A stretch of DNA of 64,000 bases from Dyadobacter fermentans DSM 18053. Its GTDB lineage: Bacteria > Bacteroidota > Bacteroidia > Cytophagales > Spirosomataceae. The translations under genes were made by a program, and so were the position numbers. The stretch spans positions 1,116,001 to 1,180,000 of the forward strand of contig NC_013037.1 of assembly GCF_000023125.1 (NCBI RefSeq). The letters run 5' to 3'. Shown here one piece after another: positions 34,841-44,400 of this stretch; the stretch's first letter is position 1; each line of letters opens with the position of its first letter. The notes under the pieces were generated by a model. It had not been told where the DNA came from and searched no databases. It worked only from the letters and a program-made list of their open reading frames with translations.

Positions 34841-35713
34841 ATGGCAAATATCATTTTAGGCGCATCGGGCCGCGTCGGATCGGCGGTTGTTGCGAGGCTC
34901 GTCGAAAAGCAGGCGCCGGTGAAAGGGATTGTGAGAAATGCGGAGAAGGCGGAGGCATTACAAGCGACGGGCGCCGACGCCGCCATCGCCGACGCACATA
35001 ACCTGCCCGCGCTGAAAGTAGCCCTGCGTGACGGCGAGGCACTTTTTGCGCTCACACCGGAAACCGGGCAGGAGGAAAACGTGCTCGGCGATACCAACGA
35101 CGTACTCACCAACTACCGCGCGGCGCTCGCCGCGGCCAACATCCGCAAGCTCGTGGGACTATCGTCCATGGGCGCGCAGCACCGTGAAGGGACCGGCAAC
35201 CTGGTCATGTCCTACATGCTCGAACACGCTTTCGACGGGCTGGACCTTACGCGTGTATTCATCCGGCCGGCCTACTATTTCAGCAATTGGCTCGGTTACC
35301 TCGAATCGGCCGGGGAAACGGGCGTGCTGCCCACATTCTTCCCGACCGACCTCAAAATCCCAATGATCTGCCCGTCCGACGTGGGCCATTTCGCGGCGGA
35401 TGTGTTGCTGAACGACGACCGCGACCGGACTATTTACGAAGTCAGCGGCCCGGCATCATACAGTTCGGATGATGTTGCAGAGGCATTCGAAGAGGTTTTA
35501 GGTAAAAAGGTGAAAGCGCAGCAAATACCCAGGGACCAATGGGCCGGCACCTTGCAGTCCATCGGCTTTTCCAAAGACGGCATCCGGAATTTTATCGAAA
35601 TGACCGACGCCGTGATCAGCGGAAAGGCAGGTCCGCAAGGCAACGGCACCATCACCGCCGAAATGGGCACCACGTTGGAAGCCTATCTCGAACAGGCATT
35701 GAAAAGCGCATAA
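34841..35713 (+). CDS. NmrA-like NAD(P)-binding oxidoreductase
   Basis: The product has 290 residues. It opens with a Rossmann strand and the dinucleotide loop GASGRVGSAV (7-16), then an atypical short-chain dehydrogenase fold. EALFALTPETGQEENVL and FIRPAYYFSNWLGYL are family-like segments. It lacks a clear YxxxK catalytic pair, as in NmrA/HSCARG-type redox sensors and some quinone reductases. It is probably cytoplasmic and binds NAD(P)H; the substrate is unknown. It is convergent with the MutS-like gene, with only 4 bp between stops. Confidence 0.85.
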   Translation: MANIILGASGRVGSAVVARLVEKQAPVKGIVRNAEKAEALQATGADAAIADAHNLPALKVALRDGEALFALTPETGQEENVLGDTNDVLTNYRAALAAANIRKLVGLSSMGAQHREGTGNLVMSYMLEHAFDGLDLTRVFIRPAYYFSNWLGYLESAGETGVLPTFFPTDLKIPMICPSDVGHFAADVLLNDDRDRTIYEVSGPASYSSDDVAEAFEEVLGKKVKAQQIPRDQWAGTLQSIGFSKDGIRNFIEMTDAVISGKAGPQGNGTITAEMGTTLEAYLEQALKSA

Positions 35714-35717
35714 CCCA

Positions 35718-37565
35718 TCAGCTGGCCGGCAATACATCCGGCAGAATGCGGATGCCGCTGCGTCTCATAAGTTCACTCGCATTGAAATCCGTGCAAATAC
35801 CGGGTGTGAGCCGGTAGTTGAAGGAAATCTGTCCGTCCTCGATAGTGCTGTTGAAGCTGAAATTGCGGATGTCGGTAGCTAAGCGGGCCAGGTCGAGATC
35901 GTGCGTGGAAATGATGCCGAATGCATCGAGTTCGCTCAGCTGGCGGATCAGCGACACGCCGCCGCGGAAACGGTCCTGCGAATTGGTGCCTTTGAACATT
36001 TCATCGAGCAGGAAAAAGATCGGTTCGCCCTGGCCCACGAGTTCCAGCAACCGCTCGATGCGCCGCAGCTCGGCATAAAACGAGGAAACGGATTCTTCGA
36101 GATTGTCCTGCGTGCGCATGCTCGTAAACACGCGCAGGAGCGAAACGCGGGCATGCGACGCACAGCAGGGCGCTCCCACGAATGCCAGCACGAGGTTAAT
36201 GCCGATGGTGCGCAGGAACGTACTCTTGCCGGCCATATTGGAGCCGGTGATCATCGTGGTGGCACCACGGCCGCTCATCGTGAAGTCGTTGGTGACGCGC
36301 CTGTAATGGTTTAACAAAGGATGGCCAACCGACCGGAAATCAATGAGATAGGGCTCAGTCGTAATTTCGGGGTACTGATACCCGGGATTCGCGTGGGCGA
36401 AGCCTGCGAGGCTGGCCAGCGCTTCCAGCTCGCTGATGGCCGCAATCCAGGGACGAATGCGCACACTGTTCCTGGATTTCCAACCTTCGGTCCGCAGTAT
36501 GAGGTGCACATCGAGCAGCCATAGATTGTTGAGCATTCCGTAAAATGCGTTTTTGCCAATTGTATTGCGCGTGCCCTTTTGCTGGAAAATTTCAAGGTTT
36601 TTCTTCAATGCACCTATATCCGACGCAGCCGATTTGCCATTTTCGAACAGCGCCGCGCGTATTTCCCTCAGTTTTTTTCCCGTAAAACTTTCAGCCCAGG
36701 CAACGCCGATAAGGGACTGGTATGCACCGAGAATGCCGATGTTTGCCTGCGTGCTTTGGATAATGTGCTCAGCCACAGGCCTGAATTTGCGCAGGTAAAC
36801 CGAATTGACGGCCACACTGATACCCAGCGGCAGCAAATGCATGAAGGAAAGCTCTTGCAGATGGAACAGGAAGTAAAACAGGAAATAGAGCAGCGCCAGG
36901 CTGGCCGCGGCGGCGAGTGCAATGCTGGTCGTTTTCAGCCGTTGCCGCGCGGGTAGGAATTGCGGCGGTTCTTCAATCCATTTCAGGAGCAGGTTGTAAC
37001 TGCTTTTGGTGGTCTCGAAGGGCATTCCCGCTGCCTGGAACGCCTGTCGCCAATCGGCGAGCGGTGCCAGTTCGCGCACTGCTGCCTGACGTTCGGAGAT
37101 GGTTTGCCGGTCGGCGGGGGATGTGAGCCAGTGCGCAAGCATCCGCGCGGCCGATTCGGTGGTGGTGCGGTTGAGGAGTTGAAATAGCGAATGATGCCCG
37201 AAAATGTCCAGATCGGCCGCGTAGTCCTGGTCGCGGTGCAGGAAAGCATCGCCGGTAGGGAAGCTTGCCAGCTGGTGCTGCGCACGCAGGATTTCGTCCT
37301 CATTGATTTGCTTCAAAAGCTCCGCCTTCCGCTTGGCACCAGAAAGCTCGTCATATCTGCGCAGGATCACCATGAACAGCACAGCGCCCGCTACCGCCGT
37401 TCCCACCACGGGAATTACCCAGCCATTGGCGGCAAAGAATAGTATCAAAATACCCGTTGCCAGAAAAACGCCCAGACGGGCCAGTGACAGGCTATTGAGC
37501 TGGGGTACCAGGCTTTCCGCGATGACTTTGTACTGCCGCGCCTTTTCTTTAAATGTCTCTTCCAT
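35718..37565 (-). CDS. membrane-anchored MutS-family ATPase
   Basis: The product has 615 residues. Two hydrophobic pairs (about 27-69 and 208-250) suggest four membrane helices, unlike true MutS. The C-terminal third is a MutS domain V: Walker A GSNMAGKST (about 437-445), a signature-like segment SSFYAELRRIERL, and Walker B FFLLDEMFKGTNS (about 512-524) with a STHD motif after it. The mismatch-reading domain I of MutS is absent. Similar DNA-mismatch-repair-like proteins occur throughout Bacteroidota with no proven role. It would hydrolyse ATP at the inner membrane. It is followed, 6 bp before its start on the same strand, by the TPR gene, so they may share a transcript. Confidence 0.85.
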   Translation of the reverse strand: MEETFKEKARQYKVIAESLVPQLNSLSLARLGVFLATGILILFFAANGWVIPVVGTAVAGAVLFMVILRRYDELSGAKRKAELLKQINEDEILRAQHQLASFPTGDAFLHRDQDYAADLDIFGHHSLFQLLNRTTTESAARMLAHWLTSPADRQTISERQAAVRELAPLADWRQAFQAAGMPFETTKSSYNLLLKWIEEPPQFLPARQRLKTTSIALAAAASLALLYFLFYFLFHLQELSFMHLLPLGISVAVNSVYLRKFRPVAEHIIQSTQANIGILGAYQSLIGVAWAESFTGKKLREIRAALFENGKSAASDIGALKKNLEIFQQKGTRNTIGKNAFYGMLNNLWLLDVHLILRTEGWKSRNSVRIRPWIAAISELEALASLAGFAHANPGYQYPEITTEPYLIDFRSVGHPLLNHYRRVTNDFTMSGRGATTMITGSNMAGKSTFLRTIGINLVLAFVGAPCCASHARVSLLRVFTSMRTQDNLEESVSSFYAELRRIERLLELVGQGEPIFFLLDEMFKGTNSQDRFRGGVSLIRQLSELDAFGIISTHDLDLARLATDIRNFSFNSTIEDGQISFNYRLTPGICTDFNASELMRRSGIRILPDVLPAS

Positions 37566-37571
37566 GCCGGA

Positions 37572-39305
37572 CTATCGCTTGCCTGTTTCCCGGCGCGTAA
37601 AAACAGAGCCCGTCGGAATTTGCTCGGCCTGGGCGAACGCGCTTTGATATTTAGCCATAATACCCTTCAATTCCTTAGTTTTGCGCTGAGCTTGAAGACT
37701 TTGCGAGAGGCCCACGAGCGACCAGCCATTGGACGGATTAAATACCAGGTCCTGGCGGTACACCTTTTCGGCGCTGGCTGCCTTGCCGGCTTGGAGCAAA
37801 TAGGCGCCCAGAAACTGGCGGGCGGGAAGCGGCCAGTCTTTGGGTTCGGTGTAAATGAGCTTGTCCTCGCGGTTCACGGCTTCTTCCAGGGCCGCAATGC
37901 CGTCCGCTTGTGCATGGCCGGCAAATGCAATGACGCCTTCCAGCACCTTCTCCGCAATACCCGCTATCTCAACCGGGGAGTTGAATGGGACCCGGCGCCT
38001 GGCGAGTACTGGGTCTTTAGCTTTTGCTTTCAGCATTTCAAGCCGCACAGCCGCTGAGTCGACGCGGCCGGTGTTGGCAAATGCCACGCCTTTCGCGAAG
38101 TCCGAAAGCAGGCTCGCATAGGTCCATTTCGGATCGGGCGTGGTGGTGTCGGTCAGGATTTCCTGCCATTTGCCCATTCGTACCTGCACCATTACCGGCA
38201 GCATGTACAGGTATTGGTCGTAGGTGGTTTCGTGGGTGGGGGCTACGCTGCGGCGGCAGCGTTCGGCGTAACGGAGGGCATCGCGGTACATGCCGCCGGT
38301 GAGCGCGCAATAGGTTTGCACCGCAAAATAGTGCGACGAATGCTTGTTCAGCGATAGGTTTTTCGCAAGCATGTCGTAGTTCAGCAATGCTTCATCGGCC
38401 AGGTTGTTTACTTCCACGCCTCTGGCATACAGCCCGTTGCGCTCGTATTCGTGGCTTGCCATGTGTACCATGTGCGCTACGCCCGGGAGCAGGTCGCGGA
38501 GTACTTCCGCGCTCGCGAGGGCCACTTCGGGATGTCGAGAGGCTTCGGTGAGGTGAATGTGGTAGTGCAATGCCGCCGGGTGTTTCGGGTTGATTTTCAA
38601 TGCTTTCTCACAAAGCGCGACAAGCTCGGGCGTCCAGGGACGCGGCGTACCGTCTTTTTTCCAGAAATCCCAGGCATGCATGAGCATTTGCGAGTCGATA
38701 TACAGGATTTTGAATTCGTTTTCGCCGGGGTATTCCGCCACCAGCTCTTCGAGCTTGTCGGAATAGGCCTGGTTCAATTCGGGGCGTTTGGCGTCGGTAG
38801 GGTCGTCGGAGTAGCGGGCATTCATGGCGTCGATGAGCCGGGCTTCCTTTTGGGTGGCGTGGGCGGCGAGGCTGTTCATGGTGGCCAATGCCTGCGTTAC
38901 TTCGGCGGGCTTGGTGTAGCTGTGAGCGGCATTGTAATAGGGCCCCATCGCAAGCGCCTGCCCCCAAAACGCCATCGCGTTATTAGGATCGATCCGCGCC
39001 GATTCCCTGAACGACGCCAGGGCTTCTTTGAAATGATAACCATAATACATATTCAAACCCTGATCGAAATAAAATTGCGAACTGTCGGAGCTCGTGGATA
39101 CCTTGTACGAAAAATCGCCCCAGCCCGGAAGCGCCACCACATATTTGCCGTTGAGCATAGGCGCTTCCAGGTTTTGCGACGATGGGCCGCATACCGTAAT
39201 GGCACCGGAAGTACCCGGAATAGTCTCCGTGCGCGGTCCCGGACGGTCCGGACTGATAATGCCCGTCAGCAACGACAGGGCAGTAATTGGGATGATAGTC
39301 TTCAT
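37572..39305 (-). CDS. TPR-repeat protein
   Basis: The Met at 39305 starts a signal peptide (KTIIPITALSLLTGIIS) and gives 577 residues; the longer frame runs into the next gene's promoter. TPR-like helices recur, for example GLNMYYGYHFKEALASFRESARIDPNNAMAFW near 90-120 (read as two short segments) and CEKALKINPKHPAALHYHIHLTEA near 240-262. No enzyme motif is seen. Such periplasmic TPR proteins usually scaffold complexes. It lies upstream of the MutS-like gene on the same strand with a 6-bp gap and is divergent from the PAS protein. Function unknown. Confidence 0.8.
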   Translation of the reverse strand: MKTIIPITALSLLTGIISPDRPGPRTETIPGTSGAITVCGPSSQNLEAPMLNGKYVVALPGWGDFSYKVSTSSDSSQFYFDQGLNMYYGYHFKEALASFRESARIDPNNAMAFWGQALAMGPYYNAAHSYTKPAEVTQALATMNSLAAHATQKEARLIDAMNARYSDDPTDAKRPELNQAYSDKLEELVAEYPGENEFKILYIDSQMLMHAWDFWKKDGTPRPWTPELVALCEKALKINPKHPAALHYHIHLTEASRHPEVALASAEVLRDLLPGVAHMVHMASHEYERNGLYARGVEVNNLADEALLNYDMLAKNLSLNKHSSHYFAVQTYCALTGGMYRDALRYAERCRRSVAPTHETTYDQYLYMLPVMVQVRMGKWQEILTDTTTPDPKWTYASLLSDFAKGVAFANTGRVDSAAVRLEMLKAKAKDPVLARRRVPFNSPVEIAGIAEKVLEGVIAFAGHAQADGIAALEEAVNREDKLIYTEPKDWPLPARQFLGAYLLQAGKAASAEKVYRQDLVFNPSNGWSLVGLSQSLQAQRKTKELKGIMAKYQSAFAQAEQIPTGSVFTRRETGKR

Positions 39306-39471
39306 GCGAATTTTGAGGTACAATCCCAATATAGTGATTAAATTGCCTCGATTCCTCGGAAATATGGTTAAATTGTATGGAGTAATGGTAGTGGCAGACC
39401 GGGGTTTATGTCGACGTTTATGATCAATCGTTATGGAAATTGTGCAGCAGGTCATCTGACCGACAAGAGAT

Positions 39472-41748
39472 ATGGTTGACAACTTTTTGAGTCAGGTATT
39501 CAAATCCTTACCCGCGCCGAGCCTGGTACTTCTGGCGGACGTTCCGAAATTTACGATAGCCGAGGTGAACGACGCTTACCTGGACCTGGTACAGCTCACG
39601 CGCGCGGAACTTATAGGAAAGGGTTTTTACGACGCATTCCCTAACAACCCCTATAACCGCGTGCCGCCCTGGAACAACCTGCTCGAAAAGCTGGTTGCCG
39701 ACGGCCTGCCCAACCAATCGCCGGTTTCGAAATACATACTGCCGCCGCGTGACGGAGAACAGACGGTCGTGAAGTATTTACTCGCGACGAACACACCCGT
39801 GCGCAACGAAGCGGGCGAAGTATCCCATATCCTGCGGACCGTAACGGACGTAACCGAAATGACGCTCGCCAGGCACACGCATTCCCCTTTCACCTCCGAG
39901 AAATTTTTGGACGAAACCCTGCGGATCGCACGCGTGGGCAGTTGGGAGGTGGATGTGATCAATGAGGTAATCAGCTGGTCGGATGTGGTGAAGGAAATAC
40001 ACGAAGTACCGGCCGACTACCAGCCCGACTTTTTCACGACCATGGACTTCTACCGTCCCGGCGAACACCGCGACGCATTCATGCAGGCCATGCAGGAAAC
40101 AATTGTCAGCGGCAGGCATTTCGACCTCGAACTGGTCATCAATACCTTCCGGGGTACCGAAAAATGGATTCGTGTGACAGGAAAATCCGAAATCGTAGAA
40201 GGCGTTTGCACGCGCATTTACGGGGTAATCCAGGACATTCATGAACAAAAAATGATAAGCCAGGAGCTGCTGCGTTCGCACGGGCAGCTGGAATCGCTCA
40301 TACAAACCGTGGACGGGATCGTGTGGGAGGCCGATGTGGCCACTTTCGAGTTCAAGTTCGTGAGCGATCAGGTAAGGAATATATTGGGCTACACGCCCGA
40401 GCAGTGGCTGAACGACCCGATGTTTTGGGAAAACCACATTTACCCGGAAGACCGCGAACAGGCCGTGCGCTACTGCCACCGCGAAACGCGCGAAATGCGC
40501 AACCATGCCTTCGACTACCGGATGCTCAAAGCAGATGGGAGCCTGGTGTGGATCAAAGACGTGGTGTCGGTGATCCGCGAAAATGGCGAGGCGGTGATGC
40601 TGAGGGGCATTATGGTCGATATCACGGAGGCCAAGCGGCTCGAAAGCCTCGAACACCTCGAAAAAGTGGTGCTGGAAATGAACTCCGTCAAGCATACGCC
40701 GCTGCGGAGTGTACTGGAAAAATATGTCCGAGGGGTGGAAGTATTGTTTCCGCAGTCACTGTGCTCGTTGCAGGCGATTGAGAACAACAGATTGCGCAAC
40801 CTCGCGTCGCCCTCGCTCCCGGCAGCATACGTGAGCGCACTCGAAGGCCTTGAAATGGGGCCCAATTCGGGTTCCTGCGGCACGGCGGCATTCCTGCGCA
40901 GGCCGGTGGTTGTGAGTGATATCGCCACGGACCCGCGGTGGGACAGCTACCGCCACCTGGCCCTGCCGCACCATTTGCTGGCATGCTGGTCGTATCCGGT
41001 GGTCCTTGGCGATGAAACAGTGGCCACTTTTGCCGTGTATTACAACCGCATTGCCGAGCCGGGCGAAGACGAGCTGAAAGTGATCGAACGCGTGGCAGCA
41101 ATATTAAAGGTAATATTCGAAAACAAGCAGAATTCCGAGTTGGTGGAGGACGTGAATGAGCGCTATGAATACGTGAACATGGCTACCAACGATGCGATTT
41201 ACGACTGGGACCTGCAAACCGACCATATCGAATGGGGCGACGGCTTTTTCCGCGTTTTCGGCGACGAACCGAGCCCGACGCGCTATCCGCTCGCACGTTG
41301 GGCCGAACGCGTGCATCCGGCCGACCGCGAGGCGATCTCCGAAAGCCTCGGTATCCAGCTCGCCGACCCGCAGCAGCACAAGTGGAGCGCCGAGTACCGT
41401 TTTAGAAAGAACGACGGCGACTATGCGCAGGTGGAAGAAATAGGCTACATCAAGCGCGATTACCTGGGCCGCGCCGTGCGGATGATCGGCGTTTTGCGGG
41501 ATGTTACCGATCGTTTCAGGTATGTGAGCGAAATTGAAGAGCGCAACCACAAATTACAGGAAATAGCCTGGATGCAATCGCATGTGATACGCGCGCCGCT
41601 CGCGAGGCTGATGGGCCTCATTGACCTCATCCGCAACTACCCGCATTCGGATTCGGAACGGAACGAGCTGCTGGATCACGTTCTCACCTCGGCCCATTCG
41701 CTCGACGAGATTATCCGCGATATTTCTTCGAAAACCGAGGAAGTTTAG
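39472..41748 (+). CDS. multi-PAS/GAF sensor protein lacking a kinase ATPase domain
   Basis: The product has 758 residues. PAS domains lie at about 15-130, 145-265 and 275-395, a GAF domain at about 400-555 and a fourth PAS at about 560-690. The last 65 residues are a HisKA-like helix pair with His704 in WMQSHVIRAPLARLMGLI, after which the protein stops at ISSKTEEV. The HATPase_c catalytic domain of a histidine kinase is missing, and no frame after the stop supplies it, since the convergent gene overlaps by 4 bp. It may act as a dimerising sensor or a phosphotransfer partner. Ligand unknown, no membrane segments. Confidence 0.85.
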   Translation: MVDNFLSQVFKSLPAPSLVLLADVPKFTIAEVNDAYLDLVQLTRAELIGKGFYDAFPNNPYNRVPPWNNLLEKLVADGLPNQSPVSKYILPPRDGEQTVVKYLLATNTPVRNEAGEVSHILRTVTDVTEMTLARHTHSPFTSEKFLDETLRIARVGSWEVDVINEVISWSDVVKEIHEVPADYQPDFFTTMDFYRPGEHRDAFMQAMQETIVSGRHFDLELVINTFRGTEKWIRVTGKSEIVEGVCTRIYGVIQDIHEQKMISQELLRSHGQLESLIQTVDGIVWEADVATFEFKFVSDQVRNILGYTPEQWLNDPMFWENHIYPEDREQAVRYCHRETREMRNHAFDYRMLKADGSLVWIKDVVSVIRENGEAVMLRGIMVDITEAKRLESLEHLEKVVLEMNSVKHTPLRSVLEKYVRGVEVLFPQSLCSLQAIENNRLRNLASPSLPAAYVSALEGLEMGPNSGSCGTAAFLRRPVVVSDIATDPRWDSYRHLALPHHLLACWSYPVVLGDETVATFAVYYNRIAEPGEDELKVIERVAAILKVIFENKQNSELVEDVNERYEYVNMATNDAIYDWDLQTDHIEWGDGFFRVFGDEPSPTRYPLARWAERVHPADREAISESLGIQLADPQQHKWSAEYRFRKNDGDYAQVEEIGYIKRDYLGRAVRMIGVLRDVTDRFRYVSEIEERNHKLQEIAWMQSHVIRAPLARLMGLIDLIRNYPHSDSERNELLDHVLTSAHSLDEIIRDISSKTEEV

Positions 41749-42341
41749 TCGAAACCGAATTTCAAACCGAGCGAAAGACTTACGATGTCGTTCAGTTTGA
41801 GGAAGGCTTTGTTTTGCACGTAACTCACGATCATGAGGTCGTAAGTACCGACTTCGTAGTAAAATTCCAGCGACCTTCTGCGGTTGTTAAGCACCACATT
41901 TCGCCCGGCTTTACCGCCGATGTAAGCTCCCGGCCGGATGGCGGTAGCCCACCAGTAGTAGCCCGCCGGATAATAGGACGGCCATTTGGTATCAAATTGC
42001 GGCCCGAATGTGTAGCTGAGATAAGCACCGATCGAAAACGGCCGGATGTAATAGTTGTTTTTAAGCCCGATCCGCCAGGGCGAATAGGTCGTTTTGAGCG
42101 TGGACGTTACCAGCGCATCACCTCCGAATTTTTGCGGTAAAAAACCTAACAGCACATCCGTTTCCAGGGTCTGATTGCGGGAAACAAACCCCGGCCCGCC
42201 CGAAAGGAAGCCGATATTGCCGGCAAATTGCAGTTTCAGGTGATCGGGGAGGAACCATTTGCGGCGGGGACGCAGCCCCACGTCCTGCGCCGCGCCATGC
42301 AGGCTGAGCAGCAGTAAAAAGGCTAGGAGATAGTTTTTCAT
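41745..42341 (-). CDS. small outer-membrane-like protein of unknown function
   Basis: The product has 198 residues with a signal peptide ending LHGAAQ. Alternating aromatic strands (LKLQFAGNIGFLSGGPGF, IGAYLSYTFGPQF, RRRSLEFYYEVGTYD) suggest a small beta-barrel in the outer membrane. The C terminus is SLGLKFGFD, not a terminal Phe. It is 5 bp downstream of the metallophosphoesterase gene on the same strand, so the pair is an operon. Its stop overlaps by 4 bp the stop of the convergent PAS gene. Confidence 0.65.
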   Translation of the reverse strand: MKNYLLAFLLLLSLHGAAQDVGLRPRRKWFLPDHLKLQFAGNIGFLSGGPGFVSRNQTLETDVLLGFLPQKFGGDALVTSTLKTTYSPWRIGLKNNYYIRPFSIGAYLSYTFGPQFDTKWPSYYPAGYYWWATAIRPGAYIGGKAGRNVVLNNRRRSLEFYYEVGTYDLMIVSYVQNKAFLKLNDIVSLSLGLKFGFD

Positions 42342-42346
42342 GGCTT

Positions 42347-43153
42347 TCAGAATTCAACCTTCTCAACTTTGTAACCGTCTTTCCAGGTTGACACAACCAT
42401 GTAACCCCGCGCACCCATGGAAGTGGTGAGGTGGTAACGCACGCCATCGTCGTAAAACTCGCCCTCGTAAAACCGGTGCTGGTGCCCGTACAGGGAGAAT
42501 TTTACATGAGGATCATCCGCGAGCGCCTGCGTGAAAGGTTTTTCAAGGTTTTTGTCAAAATCCGCATCGAATGGCGGCACGTGGGCTACTACGATGGTGT
42601 TTTTCTTCTCGGGATTGTCGGCCAGCTGCGCTTTCAGCCAGGGCACGTCCGGCACCGATCCGTCGAATGCATATTCACGGGAGTTGCTATCGATGAAGAT
42701 AAACTTGTCGCGCCCGAAAGTGAACGTGTAATTCAGCGGGCCGAACATCCGGCGGTAGGTGGAGGATCCGTTTGCAATGATGTCATGGTTGCCGATTACC
42801 GTCAGATAGGGATATTTCAGGCGCGTCATAATTTCGTTCACCCATTTGAATTCCTGTGTGAGGCCGAAATCGGAAATATCCCCCGCGTGGAGCACAAAGG
42901 AAATGTCTTTCTGGCGGTTGGCACTTTTGACAAAATCCTCGCATTCGTCGTACCATCGCTGCGAATCGCCCATGAGGATGAAGCGCGTCGTGTCGGAAAC
43001 GGGCAGCTGGCTTATTCTCGCGATGTTCTTGGCGGTGAGGTTTTTCTCCCGGTCGAGGAGCGTTTCCTCGTTGGGATTGTATTGGAAGAGGCTGTCGCAG
43101 GAGGTCAGCGCCAGCGCGGCTGCCAACGCGGCTAATCGTAACGATCTTTTCAA
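42347..43153 (-). CDS. metallophosphoesterase lipoprotein (TTG start)
   Basis: The product has 268 residues. The start is a TTG at 43153: no in-frame ATG precedes the lipoprotein leader, which ends ALALTSC (Cys19). Metal-site motifs are GDSQRW, GDISDFG, GNHDI, AHVPPF and GHQHRF, complete for a calcineurin-like enzyme. It would cleave a phosphoester or phosphodiester at the outer side of the inner or outer membrane. It is co-transcribed with the small outer-membrane protein that follows. The substrate is not predictable. Confidence 0.88.
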   Translation of the reverse strand: MKRSLRLAALAAALALTSCDSLFQYNPNEETLLDREKNLTAKNIARISQLPVSDTTRFILMGDSQRWYDECEDFVKSANRQKDISFVLHAGDISDFGLTQEFKWVNEIMTRLKYPYLTVIGNHDIIANGSSTYRRMFGPLNYTFTFGRDKFIFIDSNSREYAFDGSVPDVPWLKAQLADNPEKKNTIVVAHVPPFDADFDKNLEKPFTQALADDPHVKFSLYGHQHRFYEGEFYDDGVRYHLTTSMGARGYMVVSTWKDGYKVEKVEF

Positions 43154-43321
43154 TTTTGCTGATGAATTGGTGAATAAGAGCCGTCCTTTTCAGAACCGGC
43201 ACCTGCTGATAACCCCAAAAAGCGTTGTTTGATTCCTCCCAGGCCATTATATTTCGCCCCGTATCCAGGCATGGTTTTTGCGTGGATACCTATGTTAATT
43301 TCATTTAAATCCAATATCATT

Positions 43322-43768
43322 ATGAAAATCAAGAGCATAATGGGGGCACTGGGCCTGGCGGTTATCTCGATGTGCGCATCTGCCCAAGTGGTGTCCAAAG
43401 ACTCTATCAACATGCTGAAAGACCGGAAGCAAGTGCTGGAAGTGAACAAAAGACTGACAGAACGTAAGCTTGAACTGGCCGAACTGGAAAATCAGGTTCA
43501 GGAAAAGACCGACGCGGTAGCCAAAACGGCGGAACAAGCCCGTGAATCGGCGGAGGAAAACCAGAAGGCAGCGGAAAGACTTGGTGAAGACCCGCAGCAC
43601 AAGAAACATGCACGCAGAGCCAGCAAAAGCGCAGGCTCGGCGCACCGCGATGCCAAACGGGCGCGCAGGGCACAACAAAATCTCGAGAAACTCAATAGAA
43701 ATATCGAATCGTTAAGAAAGAAAATTGCCGACGATGAATCGAAACTCGCTTCATTGCAAGGTTCCTGA
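43322..43768 (+). CDS. exported coiled-coil protein
   Basis: The Met at 43322 begins a signal peptide (IMGALGLAVISMCASAQ) and gives 148 residues. Nearly all of the rest is a Glu/Lys/Ala-rich coiled coil with long heptads (for example RKQVLEVNKRLTERKL and QEKTDAVAKTAEQ). A basic segment (HKKHARRASKSAGSA) lies near 95-110. It is probably periplasmic and may form fibres or bind the envelope. No domain name can be given. A GC-rich stem-loop follows. Confidence 0.75.
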   Translation: MKIKSIMGALGLAVISMCASAQVVSKDSINMLKDRKQVLEVNKRLTERKLELAELENQVQEKTDAVAKTAEQARESAEENQKAAERLGEDPQHKKHARRASKSAGSAHRDAKRARRAQQNLEKLNRNIESLRKKIADDESKLASLQGS

Positions 43769-43816
43769 TCCGTGTTCATGTTCAGCAATGCATGAATGTG
43801 GTATTATCTGATTACG

Positions 43817-43850
43817 GCGCGTGCCGGCTCTCGACCGGCACGCGCTGTTT
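43817..43850 (+). terminator. stem-loop terminator after the coiled-coil gene
   Basis: GCGCGTGCCGG (43817-43827) pairs perfectly with CCGGCACGCGC (43835-43845), followed by TGTTT. The T-run is short. Confidence 0.6.
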
Positions 43851-43930
43851 CCGGCCGCTTTAAACGTAAAAATATCGTTCAGGGGAGGAGATGGTTGATT
43901 TTAAAGATCCCGTAAGTTACTTTTGCCGCC

Positions 43931-44308
43931 GTGAGACGGCTTTTGCGCAATATCGTTTTGTTTATCGTTATCCTGGACACTACTTCGCTGTCGCAGGTGT
44001 ACAAGGTGCCATTGCTGCTCAAACATTTCGCGGAACATCAGTCGCTCAACCACGAAATCACCTTCACCGATTTCCTTTCCATGCATTATCTCGGAAAGGA
44101 CCTCAACGATAATGACGACGATAAGGACATGCAGCTGCCATTCAAGAAGGTAGAAACGCACACGTCGAACTTCATTTTCGTGCCTAATACCCCTGTTTTC
44201 AGTTTCAAAAGGGCTTACCTGCCCGTCAAGGCCGAATACGGTCCGGCTGTTCCGCAGATTGCGTACAGCACCGTCCTGGGGTCGCTCTTCCGTCCTCCGC
44301 GGGCTTAA
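43931..44308 (+). CDS. small Asp-rich protein upstream of the metal efflux pump
   Basis: The product has 125 residues from a GTG start (VRRLLRNIVLF). An N-terminal hydrophobic stretch (about 7-22) may be a signal anchor. The centre has LKHFAEH, FLSMHYLGKD and NDNDDDKD, giving several His and Asp that could bind metal. I recall similar short proteins next to CusA-type pumps in Bacteroidota, without a known function. It ends about 90 bp before the pump gene on the same strand, so they probably share a transcript. A metal-handling role is inferred only from this context. Confidence 0.65.
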   Translation: MRRLLRNIVLFIVILDTTSLSQVYKVPLLLKHFAEHQSLNHEITFTDFLSMHYLGKDLNDNDDDKDMQLPFKKVETHTSNFIFVPNTPVFSFKRAYLPVKAEYGPAVPQIAYSTVLGSLFRPPRA

Positions 44309-44400
44309 ATACAACAGATTTTCCGGGGCCTTCCCCGAACATTCCGTGCATGCCAGGGCCTGGCTATGCGCGCATCTGTGTATTTACTTTTTAGACCAAT

